NCBI GenBank assembly: GCA_910584155.1
Contig: CAJTYG010000002.1
Span: forward strand, 28,884-92,883
Source of the DNA: an uncultured Christensenella sp.
GTDB lineage: Bacteria; Bacillota; Clostridia; Christensenellales; CAG-917
Length of the DNA stretch: 64,000 bases
Direction of reading: 5' to 3'
Below, piece after piece: positions 43,188-53,157 of the stretch (the first letter of the stretch is position 1; each line of letters begins with the position of its first letter). The position numbers and the translations under genes were made by a program. Below the pieces are notes generated by a model, which searched no databases, was not told the origin of the DNA, and was given only the letters and a program-made list of their open reading frames with translations.

Positions 43188-44450
43188 CTATTCCTTGCGC
43201 AGCTTTGCGATATAAAAGCCGTCGTACCCTCCGTGCGGCAAAATTTGCACAGCGCCGTTGTTATCCTTGTATTTTCCGCTATCTAATGCGTCCAAAGCCG
43301 AAATGTGCTCAAGCTTAAAGCCGCCTTGACTTAGCAATTTGTTAACAACATTTGTGTTTTCCTCATCAAAAAGCGTACAGGTGGAATACACCAAAACGCC
43401 GCCGCTTCTGACGTATTTTGCGGCGTTTTGCAGAATTACCATTTGCGTTGCCGCAAGCGAGGGGATATCCTTTCCGTCCCTTGTGAGAAATACGTCGGGG
43501 TGCTTCAGAAACGTACCGAAGCAGCTACACGGCACGTCTGCAAGCACACAGTCGAATTTATCCTGCCAACTCTTGTTGTATACGGTCGCATCAAATTTGA
43601 CTGCGGTTACGTTGTCCGCTTTCATACGCTTTTTATATTTTTCGATGAGGGCTATGCGGTGCGGGTGCAGCTCGCAGGCGGTCACTGCCTTACAAAGCTC
43701 GCTTGCATACACCGCTTTGCCGCCCGGCGCCGAGCATATGTCCAACAAAACGTCCGTATCCTTGAGCCCGAGCGCCTGCACCGCAAGCATACTCGACGGC
43801 GACTGATAGGTGATAAGCCCTTTGTCAAACAGCCGTTTCACGCTGTCCGTGCCACGCACCGTTATTCCGCCCACCTCGCTCCTTTGCGCTCCGTCTTCCC
43901 TGAGCTCTTCGAGCACTTTAGCTACGTCCGTGAGCCGCCCGTTCACTCTTGCGTGCTCGAGCCTGTTTGACTTTGCGGATATTATCTGAAGCATAGTAGC
44001 GTAGCCGTACTGCGCCCCGAGCTTGTCGATAAACCACTGCGGTTTTGAATATTTTACCGAAAGATAGTTCCCGTCGTTTTCGCAAGGCAGGCTGTATGCG
44101 CCTGCGGCGACCTTTTTGAGCACGGCGTTTACAAAGCCGCTCGCTCCGCCCTTGCCTATCGCCTTTGCCGCCTCTACGCACTCGCTCACTATCGCAAATG
44201 CGGGCACATCAGTCAGGTTTTCAAGCGCATAAACGCCTATCTTCAGCAATATATATACGGGCTTTTGCGGCTTCTTTTGGACAAGCTGCGACAAAATATA
44301 GTCGCTGCGTACGTTGCCCTCAAGCACTCCGTAAACGAGCAAGGTCGCCATATCGCTTACGTCCTCGCCGTAAAACGCCATGTTGCTGTACGCTCCCTCG
44401 TTTATTATCCGCATAAGTATGCGGTGCGCTTGAAGTATATGCCTTTTCAT
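43188..44450 (-). CDS. rsmB: 16S rRNA (C967-C5) methyltransferase RsmB
   Basis: RsmB (Sun/Fmu) methylates C967 of 16S rRNA. The 420-aa protein has an N-terminal NusB-like RNA-binding domain (to about residue 130). The SAM-dependent domain follows, with LLDICSAPGGKA, CVLADVPCSC (motif IV Cys) and VYSTCTLFDEEN (motif VI catalytic Cys). The second residue of the IV motif is the usual Pro-Cys, with Cys instead of Gly after Ser. Its start overlaps the fmt stop by 4 bases. Confidence 0.96.
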   Translation of the reverse strand: MKRHILQAHRILMRIINEGAYSNMAFYGEDVSDMATLLVYGVLEGNVRSDYILSQLVQKKPQKPVYILLKIGVYALENLTDVPAFAIVSECVEAAKAIGKGGASGFVNAVLKKVAAGAYSLPCENDGNYLSVKYSKPQWFIDKLGAQYGYATMLQIISAKSNRLEHARVNGRLTDVAKVLEELREDGAQRSEVGGITVRGTDSVKRLFDKGLITYQSPSSMLAVQALGLKDTDVLLDICSAPGGKAVYASELCKAVTACELHPHRIALIEKYKKRMKADNVTAVKFDATVYNKSWQDKFDCVLADVPCSCFGTFLKHPDVFLTRDGKDIPSLAATQMVILQNAAKYVRSGGVLVYSTCTLFDEENTNVVNKLLSQGGFKLEHISALDALDSGKYKDNNGAVQILPHGGYDGFYIAKLRKE

Positions 44451-45445
44451 TTGCCTAAAACCGTGCCTAATTCTATGGGGTGTCCGTTTAAAAACTCGAC
44501 GTCGGTCATACGCCTTGAGCCCTCAAGCTGAATTTCTTTAAGCCTCAAAAGATATCCGTTGCCTGCTATTACCAGCCCCATTTCACTGTCGGCACTGACA
44601 ACGGTACCGTTTTGTTTTATCATGTCGGGCTCAAACTGTAAACGCAATCTGTTGCTGTAGCCTGCAAGAATGTACATCATATCTTCCATGCCGTCTATTG
44701 CCTGCGTTTTGTATACCTTTAACGTCTTGCCGCCTATCGATGTGTACGCCGACGGCCACGGCGTCATCGCTCTTACAAAGCGGTCTATCTCGCTTGCGGA
44801 CGTGAATTTGTCAAAGTCGATTTTGCCGTCCGCCTTTGAAATCATACTGCAATGTGTTGCCTCGCTTTCGTTTTGCGGAATAAATTCCGCCTTGCCGCTC
44901 TCAAGCAGGGATATCGCTTCCACGATAGCCTCGCCGCCTAATACGGCAAGCCTGTCAAACAGCTCGCCTGCGGTCTCGCTTTTGCCTATCTCAAGCTTTT
45001 TTGCAAGCAGAATGTCGCCTGCGTCAACCGCCTTTACCGTGCGCATTACCGTAATACCCGTCTCCTTTTCGCCGTTTAAAATTGCGTGCTGAATGGGCGA
45101 CGAGCCTCTGTATTTGGGAAGCAGCGAGGCGTGTACGTTGAGTACGCCGTATTTGGGAATGTTTAAAAACTCTTCGCTGAGTATCTGCCCGAATGCCGCT
45201 GTAACTACGATATCGGGCTTGAGCGATTTGATGTCGTCTATGCCCTCTTTTGATACCTTTGCAAACTGCAGTACGGGGATATTTAAGCTCTCCGACTTCA
45301 CCTTGAGCGGCGACGGCTGAGTTTTGTAGCCTCTGCCTATGGGTTTGTCGGGCGAAGTCACCGCTACGCTGACGGGATACGATTTATGTAACCTTTCAAG
45401 CACTGCAGCGGAAAAATCGGGCGTGCCCATAAATACTATCTTCAT
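44447..45445 (-). CDS. fmt: Methionyl-tRNA formyltransferase
   Basis: Fmt formylates initiator Met-tRNA; the neighbouring def gene product removes the formyl group later. The 332-aa sequence starts VFMGTPDFSAAVLE and contains NVHASLLPKYRGSSPIQHAI, with catalytic Asn, His and the SLLPKYRG loop, then a C-terminal OB-like domain. 7 bases separate it from def, the usual def-fmt pair. Confidence 0.98.
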   Translation of the reverse strand: MKIVFMGTPDFSAAVLERLHKSYPVSVAVTSPDKPIGRGYKTQPSPLKVKSESLNIPVLQFAKVSKEGIDDIKSLKPDIVVTAAFGQILSEEFLNIPKYGVLNVHASLLPKYRGSSPIQHAILNGEKETGITVMRTVKAVDAGDILLAKKLEIGKSETAGELFDRLAVLGGEAIVEAISLLESGKAEFIPQNESEATHCSMISKADGKIDFDKFTSASEIDRFVRAMTPWPSAYTSIGGKTLKVYKTQAIDGMEDMMYILAGYSNRLRLQFEPDMIKQNGTVVSADSEMGLVIAGNGYLLRLKEIQLEGSRRMTDVEFLNGHPIELGTVLGK

Positions 45446-45452
45446 AATTCAC

Positions 45453-45911
45453 CTATTTGCTTTCATCTGAAATATCAGTGGCTTTTGAGGTATAAACTAT
45501 ACCGTCGAGATGGTCTATTTCGTGCATAAACGCACGTGCGGTAAAGCCCTTAACCTTGTATTTTACCTCGTTGCCGTCTCTGTCCTGCGCAAGCACCGTA
45601 ACCTTCATAGGACGTGTCACCGTACCGTATTTTTTCGGCACAGACAGGCAACCCTCAAGCCCTGTTTGCGAGCCGCTCTGCGACTTTACAACGGGGTTTA
45701 TAAGCTCAAAATAGCCGTCCTCCGTGTCCACTACGCACACACGCTTGAGCACTGCGACCTGCGGGGCGGCAAGCCCTGCACCGTTTGCCGCCTTTACGGT
45801 GTCCTTCATATCGTCGAGAAGCGTCCAAAGCCTCCCGTCAAAGTTATCCACCGTGCGGCACTTTTTTGTAAGAATGGGATCGGGAACCTTTACTATCAAT
45901 CTTTTTGCCAT
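45453..45911 (-). CDS. def: Peptide deformylase
   Basis: Def removes the N-formyl group from new proteins. The 152-aa metalloenzyme has the three motifs GAGLAAPQ (residues 44-51), EGCLS (86-90, metal-binding Cys88) and HEIDH (130-134). The short C-terminus and the HEIDHLDG version suggest a type 1-like enzyme. It is located 12 bases after priA and before fmt. Confidence 0.97.
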   Translation of the reverse strand: MAKRLIVKVPDPILTKKCRTVDNFDGRLWTLLDDMKDTVKAANGAGLAAPQVAVLKRVCVVDTEDGYFELINPVVKSQSGSQTGLEGCLSVPKKYGTVTRPMKVTVLAQDRDGNEVKYKVKGFTARAFMHEIDHLDGIVYTSKATDISDESK

Positions 45912-45923
45912 ATTTCACCTGAG

Positions 45924-48098
45924 TTATATCATACTTTGCGGATTTATCTCCACAAATATATTGCCTTTTTTTGGTCTGTTGCCGTCCGCTATCGCATATA
46001 TCTCGGGCATCACCGAGCCGAATATGTCGGGCTCTATGCGGGCGAGTATCTGATAGCGGATGAGCCCGTTCATTCTTGTCACGGGCGACTTTGCGGCTCC
46101 TAAATATACGAAGCTGCCATATTGCTTCTGCAACGCCTGCATAGCCTTGTAGGCACTGCGGGTGCTGTCTACTGCGTCCTGCTCCTCAAGCGAGGTGAGC
46201 AATACACGCACTATCTTTGTGTACGGCGGAAACTTTGTCACAAGCCTTGTGTTGATTTCCTTTTTGAAAAAGCCCGTGTAGTCGTAGCTTTTGCCGAACT
46301 GAAATACGTAGTGCCTCGGCGCATACGTCTGCAGGATAACTCTGCCTTGCTTTTCCGCTCTGCCCGCCCTGCCTGCCACCTGCGTGATAAGCTGAAAGGT
46401 GCGCTCCGACGACCTGTAGTCGCTGAAATACAGCGCAGCGTCCGCCTCGAGTATTCCTACGAGCGTGACGTTTGCAAAGTCGTGCCCCTTTGCTATCATC
46501 TGCGTGCCGACAAGAACGTCCGCCTCGCCTGCGCCGAATGAGGACAGAATTTTAAAATAGCTGTCACGGCGTGTGGTGGTATCGTTGTCCATACGCAAAG
46601 TACGCACGTCGGGAAACAGAGATTTTAGCTCTTCGACGACCTTTTCGGTGCCTATGCGCCCTTGCTTAATCTCGCTGCTGCCGCAGTTGGGGCACTTTGT
46701 AAGTGCGTGATAACGTCTGCCGCAGTAGTGGCACTTTAGCTCGTTGTCCGCCTTGTGATATGTAAGAGATACGTCGCAGTCCTCGCACTTGGCGATATAG
46801 CCACATTCCTTACATCTTATAAACGAGCTGAAGCCTCTGCGGTTTAAAAAAAGCATTGCCTGCTCGCCTCTGCTCAAGGTTTCGCCGATAGCATCAATAA
46901 GCGACTTTGAAAATATGGAACGGTTGCCGCTTCTGAACTCCTGCGTCATATCCACTATTTCCATTTCGGGCAGCTTATGCCTCGATATGCGCTCCGCAAG
47001 CGTGATGAGCTTATATTCGCCGCTGACGGCGTTTGCATACGTTTCGATATCGGGCGTTGCCGAGCCGAGCACGAGGCTTGCGCCGCTGAGGTGCGCACGG
47101 AATTTTGCCACCGCCTTTGTGTCGTATCTCGGATTTGACTCGCTCTGATAGCTTGAGTCGTGCTCCTCGTCAATGATGATTGTGCCGATGTTTTCAAGAG
47201 GCGCAAATATCGCCGACCTTGCGCCTATAGCTATCTTTGCCTCGCCGTCCTTCAGGCGTTTCCACTCGTCGTATCTCTCGCTTGCGTTCAGCCCGCTGTG
47301 CAATATCGCCACCGTGTCGCCGAAGCGTGCCCTGAAAAGACCGAGCATTTGCGGCGTAAGCGAAATTTCGGGCACGAGCATTATTGCGGTTTTGCCCTCG
47401 GACAGCATATTGTCTATCACTCTTTCATACACCTCGGTCTTGCCCGAGCCCGTCACGCCGTGAAGCAAAAATACGCCGCTGCCTTTGGTTATTTTGTCTA
47501 CTGCGCTTGCCTGCGCAGGCGTGAGCACGACGGTCTTGTCATGCTTACATAAGGTTTTCATAGGCGAGGTGCGCTCGTGCACCTTGCTGTCGATAAGAAT
47601 GCCCTTTTCACGCAAGCCGCTTATTGCAGATGTGCCGAACTGCGCCACGGCAAAGTTTAAAAACTGTCCGCCCATTGCGGCGATATGCTTGAGCGCATCT
47701 AACTGCTTTTTAGCCCTGCCGCCCACTGCCTCGACGAGCTCGTCTAACGTGCGGCTGTCGTCGGGACGTAAATACGTGCGTGTGTACTCCGGATCACGCT
47801 CCTCACGCAGCTTTGCGGGCACGAAAAGCCTGATTGCGTCTATGTATCTTAAATGATACGCCGCCCTCATAAAATATAAAAGCTCCAACTGCTCGGAACT
47901 TATGGGGGTGTCGAGATATTTTGCCGTTTTTAAATTTGCAAATTCCGACTTATCCGTTTTGCCTATCACAAAGCCTATAAGCCTGTTTTTGCCGAATTCG
48001 ACCGCTACACGGCTGCCGAGGGGCATATCGTCGCCCTCGTAGTCAAAGGTGCGGTCGATCTCGTTTGTAGAAATGTCCACGATGACTTGCAATATCAT
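45924..48098 (-). CDS. priA: Primosomal protein N' (replication restart helicase PriA)
   Basis: PriA loads the replisome at repaired forks. The 724-aa protein has the N-terminal 3'-end-binding domain, Walker A GVTGSGKTEVYE, DEEH (in IIDEEHDSSY), and the zinc-binding insertion with CKECGYIAKCEDC, CHYCG and CPNCGSS, then helicase C motifs ending GRAGRAEKQG. The start is the ATG at 48098 (MILQVIVDIS), overlapping the coaBC stop by ATGA; longer frames run into coaBC. Confidence 0.97.
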   Translation of the reverse strand: MILQVIVDISTNEIDRTFDYEGDDMPLGSRVAVEFGKNRLIGFVIGKTDKSEFANLKTAKYLDTPISSEQLELLYFMRAAYHLRYIDAIRLFVPAKLREERDPEYTRTYLRPDDSRTLDELVEAVGGRAKKQLDALKHIAAMGGQFLNFAVAQFGTSAISGLREKGILIDSKVHERTSPMKTLCKHDKTVVLTPAQASAVDKITKGSGVFLLHGVTGSGKTEVYERVIDNMLSEGKTAIMLVPEISLTPQMLGLFRARFGDTVAILHSGLNASERYDEWKRLKDGEAKIAIGARSAIFAPLENIGTIIIDEEHDSSYQSESNPRYDTKAVAKFRAHLSGASLVLGSATPDIETYANAVSGEYKLITLAERISRHKLPEMEIVDMTQEFRSGNRSIFSKSLIDAIGETLSRGEQAMLFLNRRGFSSFIRCKECGYIAKCEDCDVSLTYHKADNELKCHYCGRRYHALTKCPNCGSSEIKQGRIGTEKVVEELKSLFPDVRTLRMDNDTTTRRDSYFKILSSFGAGEADVLVGTQMIAKGHDFANVTLVGILEADAALYFSDYRSSERTFQLITQVAGRAGRAEKQGRVILQTYAPRHYVFQFGKSYDYTGFFKKEINTRLVTKFPPYTKIVRVLLTSLEEQDAVDSTRSAYKAMQALQKQYGSFVYLGAAKSPVTRMNGLIRYQILARIEPDIFGSVMPEIYAIADGNRPKKGNIFVEINPQSMI

Positions 48099-49276
48099 AG
48101 CGCAAGCACCCTGTCTATTATCATATCCGCAAGCTTGCGCTTGCTCACTTTTCCGCTCTCTGTGCGGTCGCCGTCGGCGGCTATCAGCGTTGCGACGTTG
48201 GTGTCGCAATCAAAGCCTGCGCCCTCGGCGGTCACGTCGTTGGCAACGACAAGATCGGCGTTTTTCTTTGCGAGCTTGCCTATTGCGTTTTGTATTAAAT
48301 TTTCCGTTTCGGCAGCGAAAATTACAAGCTTTTTATCGCCCTTTTTGCTGCCTAAGCTCATTGCTATGTCGGGGTTTTTTTCAAACTCGACGGTGAGCGT
48401 ATCGCTTTTTATCTTTTGCGAAAAGGTTTGCTTTGGGCGATAGTCGGCAGGCGCACCCGCCAAAACGGCGATATCTGCCGCCCCGAACTCACGGTTGCAG
48501 GCCTCGTACATCTGCTGAGTGGTGCGCACGCTAATTTCAAATACGCCCTTTGGAATCCCAACCGTCATATTGCCGTGCACAAAAACTACCCTTGCGCCTC
48601 TTTCAAGACACGCCTCCGCAATGCATGCGCCCATTTTGCCCGACGAACGGTTTGTAAGCACTCTTACTGCGTCGAGGCTCTCTTCGGTGCCGCCTGCCGT
48701 GACAAGCACCGTCTTGCCGTCTAAATCCTGCACGGGTGTGAGCATTTCGGTAATGGTTGAAACTATGTCGGACGGCTCCGCAAGCCTGCCCTTGCCTATA
48801 TCTCCGCAGGCGAGCAAGCCCTCGGTCGGCTCGCAGAATTTTACGCCTCTGCGCCTGAGCTCCGCCATATTTTTTGAGGTCGTTTCGTCCTCGTACATAT
48901 TGACGTTCATTGCCGGACATATCAGCTTTTGTGCGTTGCAGGCAAGATAAGTCGTCGTGAGCATATCGTCCGCAATGCCGTTTGCAAGCTTTGCGATGAC
49001 GTTTGCCGTCGCAGGCGCTACGACAAATATATCCGCCTTTTTTGCAAGGGATATGTGCTTTACGTCATAGTCCTTTACGGGCGCAAATTCGTCCACGACA
49101 ACGGCGGATTTTGCAAGCGTCTGAAAGGTGAGCGGCGTGACAAATTCACGGGCGTGCTCCGTCATAATGACGTCTACGTCCGCACCCGCTTTTTTGAGGC
49201 GTGACACAATCTCGCACGCCTTGTAACAGGCTATACCGCCGCTTACGCCTAAAACGACGCTCTTTCCGTACAGCAT
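48095..49276 (-). CDS. coaBC: Bifunctional phosphopantothenoylcysteine decarboxylase / phosphopantothenate-cysteine ligase
   Basis: CoaBC carries out two steps in coenzyme A synthesis. The N-terminal flavoprotein (CoaC) half has GVSGGIACYKA, an FVTPLTF segment, and CPAMNVNMYED (PxMNxxMW-like, with Cys and Asn). The CoaB half has LVTAGGTEESLDAVRVLTN, SSGKMG and APADYRP. The 393-aa length is normal. It starts 3 bases after the rpoZ stop. Confidence 0.97.
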   Translation of the reverse strand: MLYGKSVVLGVSGGIACYKACEIVSRLKKAGADVDVIMTEHAREFVTPLTFQTLAKSAVVVDEFAPVKDYDVKHISLAKKADIFVVAPATANVIAKLANGIADDMLTTTYLACNAQKLICPAMNVNMYEDETTSKNMAELRRRGVKFCEPTEGLLACGDIGKGRLAEPSDIVSTITEMLTPVQDLDGKTVLVTAGGTEESLDAVRVLTNRSSGKMGACIAEACLERGARVVFVHGNMTVGIPKGVFEISVRTTQQMYEACNREFGAADIAVLAGAPADYRPKQTFSQKIKSDTLTVEFEKNPDIAMSLGSKKGDKKLVIFAAETENLIQNAIGKLAKKNADLVVANDVTAEGAGFDCDTNVATLIAADGDRTESGKVSKRKLADMIIDRVLAL

Positions 49277-49279
49277 AGC

Positions 49280-49474
49280 TTAGCCGTGCACTATCTTTAT
49301 CTTGCCCTCGTATATCTCCTTGCAGGCAAGAGAAATGGGCTTTTCGCCGCTTTCCTCAAGATAAGCGCTCTCGCTGGAAACGAGCTCTCTGGTGCGCTTT
49401 GCAACTGCGCAGGTCAAAGCATATCTGCACTCTGCACGCTTGATAAGTTTGTCAATGGGGGGATCGATCATCAT
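49280..49474 (-). CDS. rpoZ: DNA-directed RNA polymerase omega subunit
   Basis: Omega is a small subunit that helps assemble RNA polymerase. The 64-aa product starts MMIDPPIDKLIKRAECRYALTC in part, with the family's YALxxxVAKRTREL pattern and the conserved KPISLACKEI helix. It sits between gmk (4-base gap) and coaBC, the standard order. Confidence 0.93.
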   Translation of the reverse strand: MMIDPPIDKLIKRAECRYALTCAVAKRTRELVSSESAYLEESGEKPISLACKEIYEGKIKIVHG

Positions 49475-49478
49475 AATG

Positions 49479-50093
49479 TTATACCTCGTCCTTGAATAGA
49501 TTTTTTACGTTTTGGCGGGACACCTTCAGGTGCTCGCTTCTTATTATGTTGACAATTTCGTCCGCACAGGTGCGGGCTATGTTGTTTGTCACGCAGTAGT
49601 CGTAGTTTATTATATCCTTGCTTTCGTTTTCTATCTCACGCAGGCGGCGTTCTATGCTTTCGGGCGTTTCGGAGCCTCTGCCTATCAGCCTTGCCTTGAG
49701 TGCACCTATCGACGGCGGCGTGATAAACACCGTCACGCTGTCGGGATAAAGCTCCTTTATGCGCCTTGCGCCTACCACGTTGAGCTCCAAAAGCACGTCA
49801 ACGCCACGTGACAGCGGCTTGTCTATCTCGCTCTTGAGCGTGCCGTAGTAGTTGGTGAAGGTCTTTGTATATTCTACAAACTCGCCGTTTGCTATTTTCT
49901 TTTCAAATTCCTCCTCGCTCAAAAAGAAGTAGTTTACACCGTTTTCCTCGCCGATGCGGGGCTTGCGTGTCGTGCAGGATATCGAAAACTGCAAATTAGG
50001 CAGGCTTTCAAACACAAGCTGTACTACCGTACCCTTGCCTACGCCGCTGAACCCTGATACCACAATGAGCATACCTTGTTTTTTGTCTTGCAT
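49479..50093 (-). CDS. gmk: Guanylate kinase
   Basis: Gmk phosphorylates GMP to GDP. The 204-aa protein has the P-loop SGFSGVGKGT (residues 13-22, Phe in place of the usual Pro), then CTTRKPRIGEENGVNYFF, which binds GMP, and VLLELNVVGAR. It is 55 bases downstream of yicC; the remA (DUF370) gene usually found between them is missing. Confidence 0.97.
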   Translation of the reverse strand: MQDKKQGMLIVVSGFSGVGKGTVVQLVFESLPNLQFSISCTTRKPRIGEENGVNYFFLSEEEFEKKIANGEFVEYTKTFTNYYGTLKSEIDKPLSRGVDVLLELNVVGARRIKELYPDSVTVFITPPSIGALKARLIGRGSETPESIERRLREIENESKDIINYDYCVTNNIARTCADEIVNIIRSEHLKVSRQNVKNLFKDEV

Positions 50094-50148
50094 TTGTACG
50101 TCCTTCCCTCGGCAAGCTCTGTCGGCACCGAGGCTGTTTTTGCTCGGT

Positions 50149-51024
50149 TTATTCTATATTGGCGGATTGCTCCCTGATTTTTTCTATCTCGTTTTTGATT
50201 GCGAGCACCTCTGACGTTATCGTCATATCGTTTGCCTTTGATCCGATGGTGTTTGTCTCTCTGTTGAGCTCCTGCACAAGGAAATCCATCTTTCTGCCCA
50301 CAGGCTCGTTTTGGGCAAGCAGCTTGCGCATATGCGCTATGTGCGCAGTGAGCCTTGTGATTTCCTCGTCTATTGCGCAGTGATCGGCATACAAAGCCAC
50401 CTCTGTCGCAAGCCGCTGCATATCCACCTTGCTCGGCTCGAGCACCTCGGCTATGCGTGCCTCTAAGCCCGCTTTGTAATTTATGACCACCTTAGGCGCA
50501 TTTTCCTTTATGACGGCAAGAGAACGCTCGATGTTGCAAAGCTTTTGCGAAATGTCCTCGCAAAGCGAAACGCCCTCGTGGCTGCGCATTGCCTTTAAGC
50601 CCTCAAGCGCAACCCTCAACGCCTCTAAGGTGAGCGCTTTTAACTGCTCTTCATCGTCGACGGGCTGCTCTCTCTTTATGAGGTCGGGCACCTTTACGAG
50701 GCTTTTGAGCGTCAAATCGTCCTCAACGCCCGTGCACTCGGCAAGCTTACGTGCAACGGCAAGATAGTTTTTGGCAAGCTCCCCGTCAAAGGTGAATGCG
50801 CCGTCCGCTACGCCGTCCTTTTCATAGGTGACAAACACGTCGGCGTGTCCCCTTGATATTGCGCTTGCTATAGCCTTTTTTACGGCGTCCTCCAAAAAGA
50901 TAAAATTCCTCGGCATCTTGAGACCGAGATCGAGATATCTGTGATTTACCGTTTTGATTTCCACCGTGACGGTCTTTCCGTCCGCCTTTGCGACGCCCTT
51001 GCCGTAGCCGGTCATACTGTACAT
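50149..51024 (-). CDS. yicC: YicC-family endoribonuclease
   Basis: YicC/YloC proteins are endoribonucleases implicated in RNA decay. The 291-aa product begins MYSMTGYGKG, the family signature, followed by EIKTVNHRYLDLGLKMPR, and closes with RKMDFLVQELNRETNTIGSKAND in part, typical of the C-terminal YicC domain. I start at the ATG at 51024; the upstream 45 codons in frame lie in the promoter region. It opens the long cluster ending at spoVM. Confidence 0.95.
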   Translation of the reverse strand: MYSMTGYGKGVAKADGKTVTVEIKTVNHRYLDLGLKMPRNFIFLEDAVKKAIASAISRGHADVFVTYEKDGVADGAFTFDGELAKNYLAVARKLAECTGVEDDLTLKSLVKVPDLIKREQPVDDEEQLKALTLEALRVALEGLKAMRSHEGVSLCEDISQKLCNIERSLAVIKENAPKVVINYKAGLEARIAEVLEPSKVDMQRLATEVALYADHCAIDEEITRLTAHIAHMRKLLAQNEPVGRKMDFLVQELNRETNTIGSKANDMTITSEVLAIKNEIEKIREQSANIE

Positions 51025-51061
51025 ACTTGCGTACCGCCTAAGTAAATTATATATTTTACAT

Positions 51062-51090
51062 ATAATAGCATATTTTTGCCGCCTAAACAA
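51062..51090 (-). promoter_or_regulatory. Promoter of the yicC-to-spoVM cluster
   Basis: On the minus strand TTGTTT (51085-51090) and TATTAT (51062-51067) are 17 bases apart, with an extended AT-rich stretch after them. Start predicted near 51055, leader about 30 nt. Confidence 0.7.
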
Positions 51091-51119
51091 CCGTATTAAA
51101 CAGGTTTTGTAAAAATTAT

Positions 51120-51167
51120 GAAAAAATCGCATTTCCGCACAAAAAATATATTTATGCAAAAATGCGA
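51120..51167 (-). terminator. ligA terminator
   Basis: On the minus strand TCGCATTT (51160-51167) pairs with AAATGCGA (51127-51134), extended inwards by an imperfect TTGCAT/GTGCGG helix, and is followed by six T. It separates ligA from the yicC promoter. Confidence 0.7.
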
Positions 51168-51201
51168 ATTATTTAGAATTTCGGTATTCTAATCGACTGA
51201 A

Positions 51202-53148
51202 TTACAGCCCGAGCATATTTTTGAACTGCTGCTCGTCGATTATTTTTATACCTAACTTCTCGGCTTTTTCAAGCTTGGAGCCTGCGTCCTCGCCCGCAAG
51301 GACGATATCGACTGTCTTGGATACCGAGCCTGCCACCTCTCCGCCGTTGTCCTCTATGAGCTTTGCGGCTTCGCTGCGCCTGTAGGTGGGAAGCGAGCCC
51401 GTAAGCACCACTTTCATTCCCTCAAAGACGCCGCTTTTCTTTTCTGTTTCCTCAAAGACTATGCCGCTTTGCAAAAGCTTTTCGATAAGCGACAGATTGT
51501 CGTCGTTATGGAAAAATTCGTACACGTTGCTTGCAAGAATTCCGCCTATGCCGTCCACGTCGCTAAGCTCGTCGACGCTTGCGCTCTTTAGATTTTCAAG
51601 CGTGCGGAAGCGCTTTACGATATCCTTTGCGGTCTTTTTGCCTATCCCGTCGATGCCGAGCGCAAAGATAAATCTGTCAAGCGTGGTGCGCTTTGACTTC
51701 TCTATGGCGTTAAGCAGATTTGTGATTTTTTTCTCGCCGAAGCCGTCTAAGCCAAATAGGTCGAAGGTCGTAAGCGTCATAAGTCCTACGGCGTCCTTAA
51801 GCCCCCTTTCGTTGTAAAGCTGCTCGGCGGTTTTTTCCGAAAAACCGTCTATGTCCATTGCGTCCTTAGAGGCAAAATGGTCGAGCGCAGATACTATCTG
51901 AGGGGCGCACTCGTCGCCCGTACAGTACAAAAATGCGCCTATCTCACGCACGGGTGCGCCGCATACTGGACATACTGTGGGTTTTTCGATAGCCCTTGCA
52001 CCCTCCGCCTCGACGGCTACCCCCGTTATTTCGGGAATGACGTCGTTGCTGCGGCGGATAAACACTCTGTCGCCTATGCGCACACGCTTCTTTTGTATGT
52101 CGCCGTAGTTGTTAAGCGTAGCTCTTGCAACGGTTACGCCGCCTATATCCACAGGCTCGAGCATAGCGATGGGATTGAGCTTTGCGCTTCTCGATACCTG
52201 CCATACGACGTCGTTTAACGTCGTTGTCATCTCGTCCGCTTTAAACTTGTACGCCACCGCCCATTTGGGGAATTTCTCTGTAAAGCCTATCTCCTCACGC
52301 AGCGTAACGTCGTTTACCTTGTATACTACGCCGTCGATGAGATAGTCGAGCGACGGACGGTCTTTTTCAGTTTGATTTGCAAAATCCACCGCATTAGATA
52401 TACTGTTTGCAATACTAAAGGCTCCTTCCGTCTCAAAGCCCTCGGCGGTAAGAAACTCACGCATCTGCGCTTGAGTGGCAAATTGCTTTTCGCTGTAGCC
52501 TATGTTGTATGCCATAAAGCTCAGCTCACGCTTTGCCGTCACCGTAGGATCGAGATTTCGTATCGCTCCCGCCGCTCCGTTGCGCGCGTTTTTGAGCGGC
52601 TCGCTTGCGGTCTGATTGTATCTGTTGAGGCTGCTCAAGCGCAATATGCCCTCGCCCTGTATCTCTATAACGCCCTTAAAGCTGATTTGCGTGGGAAGCT
52701 TTTTTATGGTTTTTACCTGCGCAGTGACGACCTCGCCCGTTGTGCCGTCCCCTCTCGTGGTGGCTTTTATGAGCTTTCCGCCCTCATATAAAAGGTTTAA
52801 CGTCAAGCCGTCGAATTTGTACTCGCAGGTGAGCGGCGGCAGATATCCGACCGCCTTTACTATGCGTGCGCACCACTCCTCAAGCTCGCCGAACGACTGA
52901 CATTTGTCAAGGCTGTAGAGGCGTGCAAGGTGCTTTGACTGCTCAAATTTGCGCTGAGGCGCACCGCCTACCCTGTGCGTAGGACTGTTTTTGAGCGAAT
53001 ATCCCGTCTCCGCCTCGAGCCTGCGAAGCTCGTCGTAAAGCTTATCGTACTCGGCATCCGCAACGACGGGGGCGTCCTCCTCATAATATAACCTCGCCCA
53101 CTCGTTGAGAGTGTCTACAAGCTGTTTCATTCTTTCAAGATTGTCCAT
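51202..53148 (-). CDS. ligA: NAD-dependent DNA ligase
   Basis: LigA seals nicks using NAD. The 648-aa protein has the nucleotidyl-lysine motif EYKFDGLTLN (Lys111), the OB domain, a zinc finger (CPVCG with CTGDEC), helix-hairpin-helix repeats, and a C-terminal BRCT domain (residues about 575-648, starting SGVFEGMKVVLTG). The ATG at 53148 is preceded by GAGAGG at the right distance; a GTG two codons upstream is less likely. It follows pcrA by 9 bases, a conserved pcrA-ligA pair. Confidence 0.97.
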   Translation of the reverse strand: MDNLERMKQLVDTLNEWARLYYEEDAPVVADAEYDKLYDELRRLEAETGYSLKNSPTHRVGGAPQRKFEQSKHLARLYSLDKCQSFGELEEWCARIVKAVGYLPPLTCEYKFDGLTLNLLYEGGKLIKATTRGDGTTGEVVTAQVKTIKKLPTQISFKGVIEIQGEGILRLSSLNRYNQTASEPLKNARNGAAGAIRNLDPTVTAKRELSFMAYNIGYSEKQFATQAQMREFLTAEGFETEGAFSIANSISNAVDFANQTEKDRPSLDYLIDGVVYKVNDVTLREEIGFTEKFPKWAVAYKFKADEMTTTLNDVVWQVSRSAKLNPIAMLEPVDIGGVTVARATLNNYGDIQKKRVRIGDRVFIRRSNDVIPEITGVAVEAEGARAIEKPTVCPVCGAPVREIGAFLYCTGDECAPQIVSALDHFASKDAMDIDGFSEKTAEQLYNERGLKDAVGLMTLTTFDLFGLDGFGEKKITNLLNAIEKSKRTTLDRFIFALGIDGIGKKTAKDIVKRFRTLENLKSASVDELSDVDGIGGILASNVYEFFHNDDNLSLIEKLLQSGIVFEETEKKSGVFEGMKVVLTGSLPTYRRSEAAKLIEDNGGEVAGSVSKTVDIVLAGEDAGSKLEKAEKLGIKIIDEQQFKNMLGL

Positions 53149-53157
53149 ATACACCTC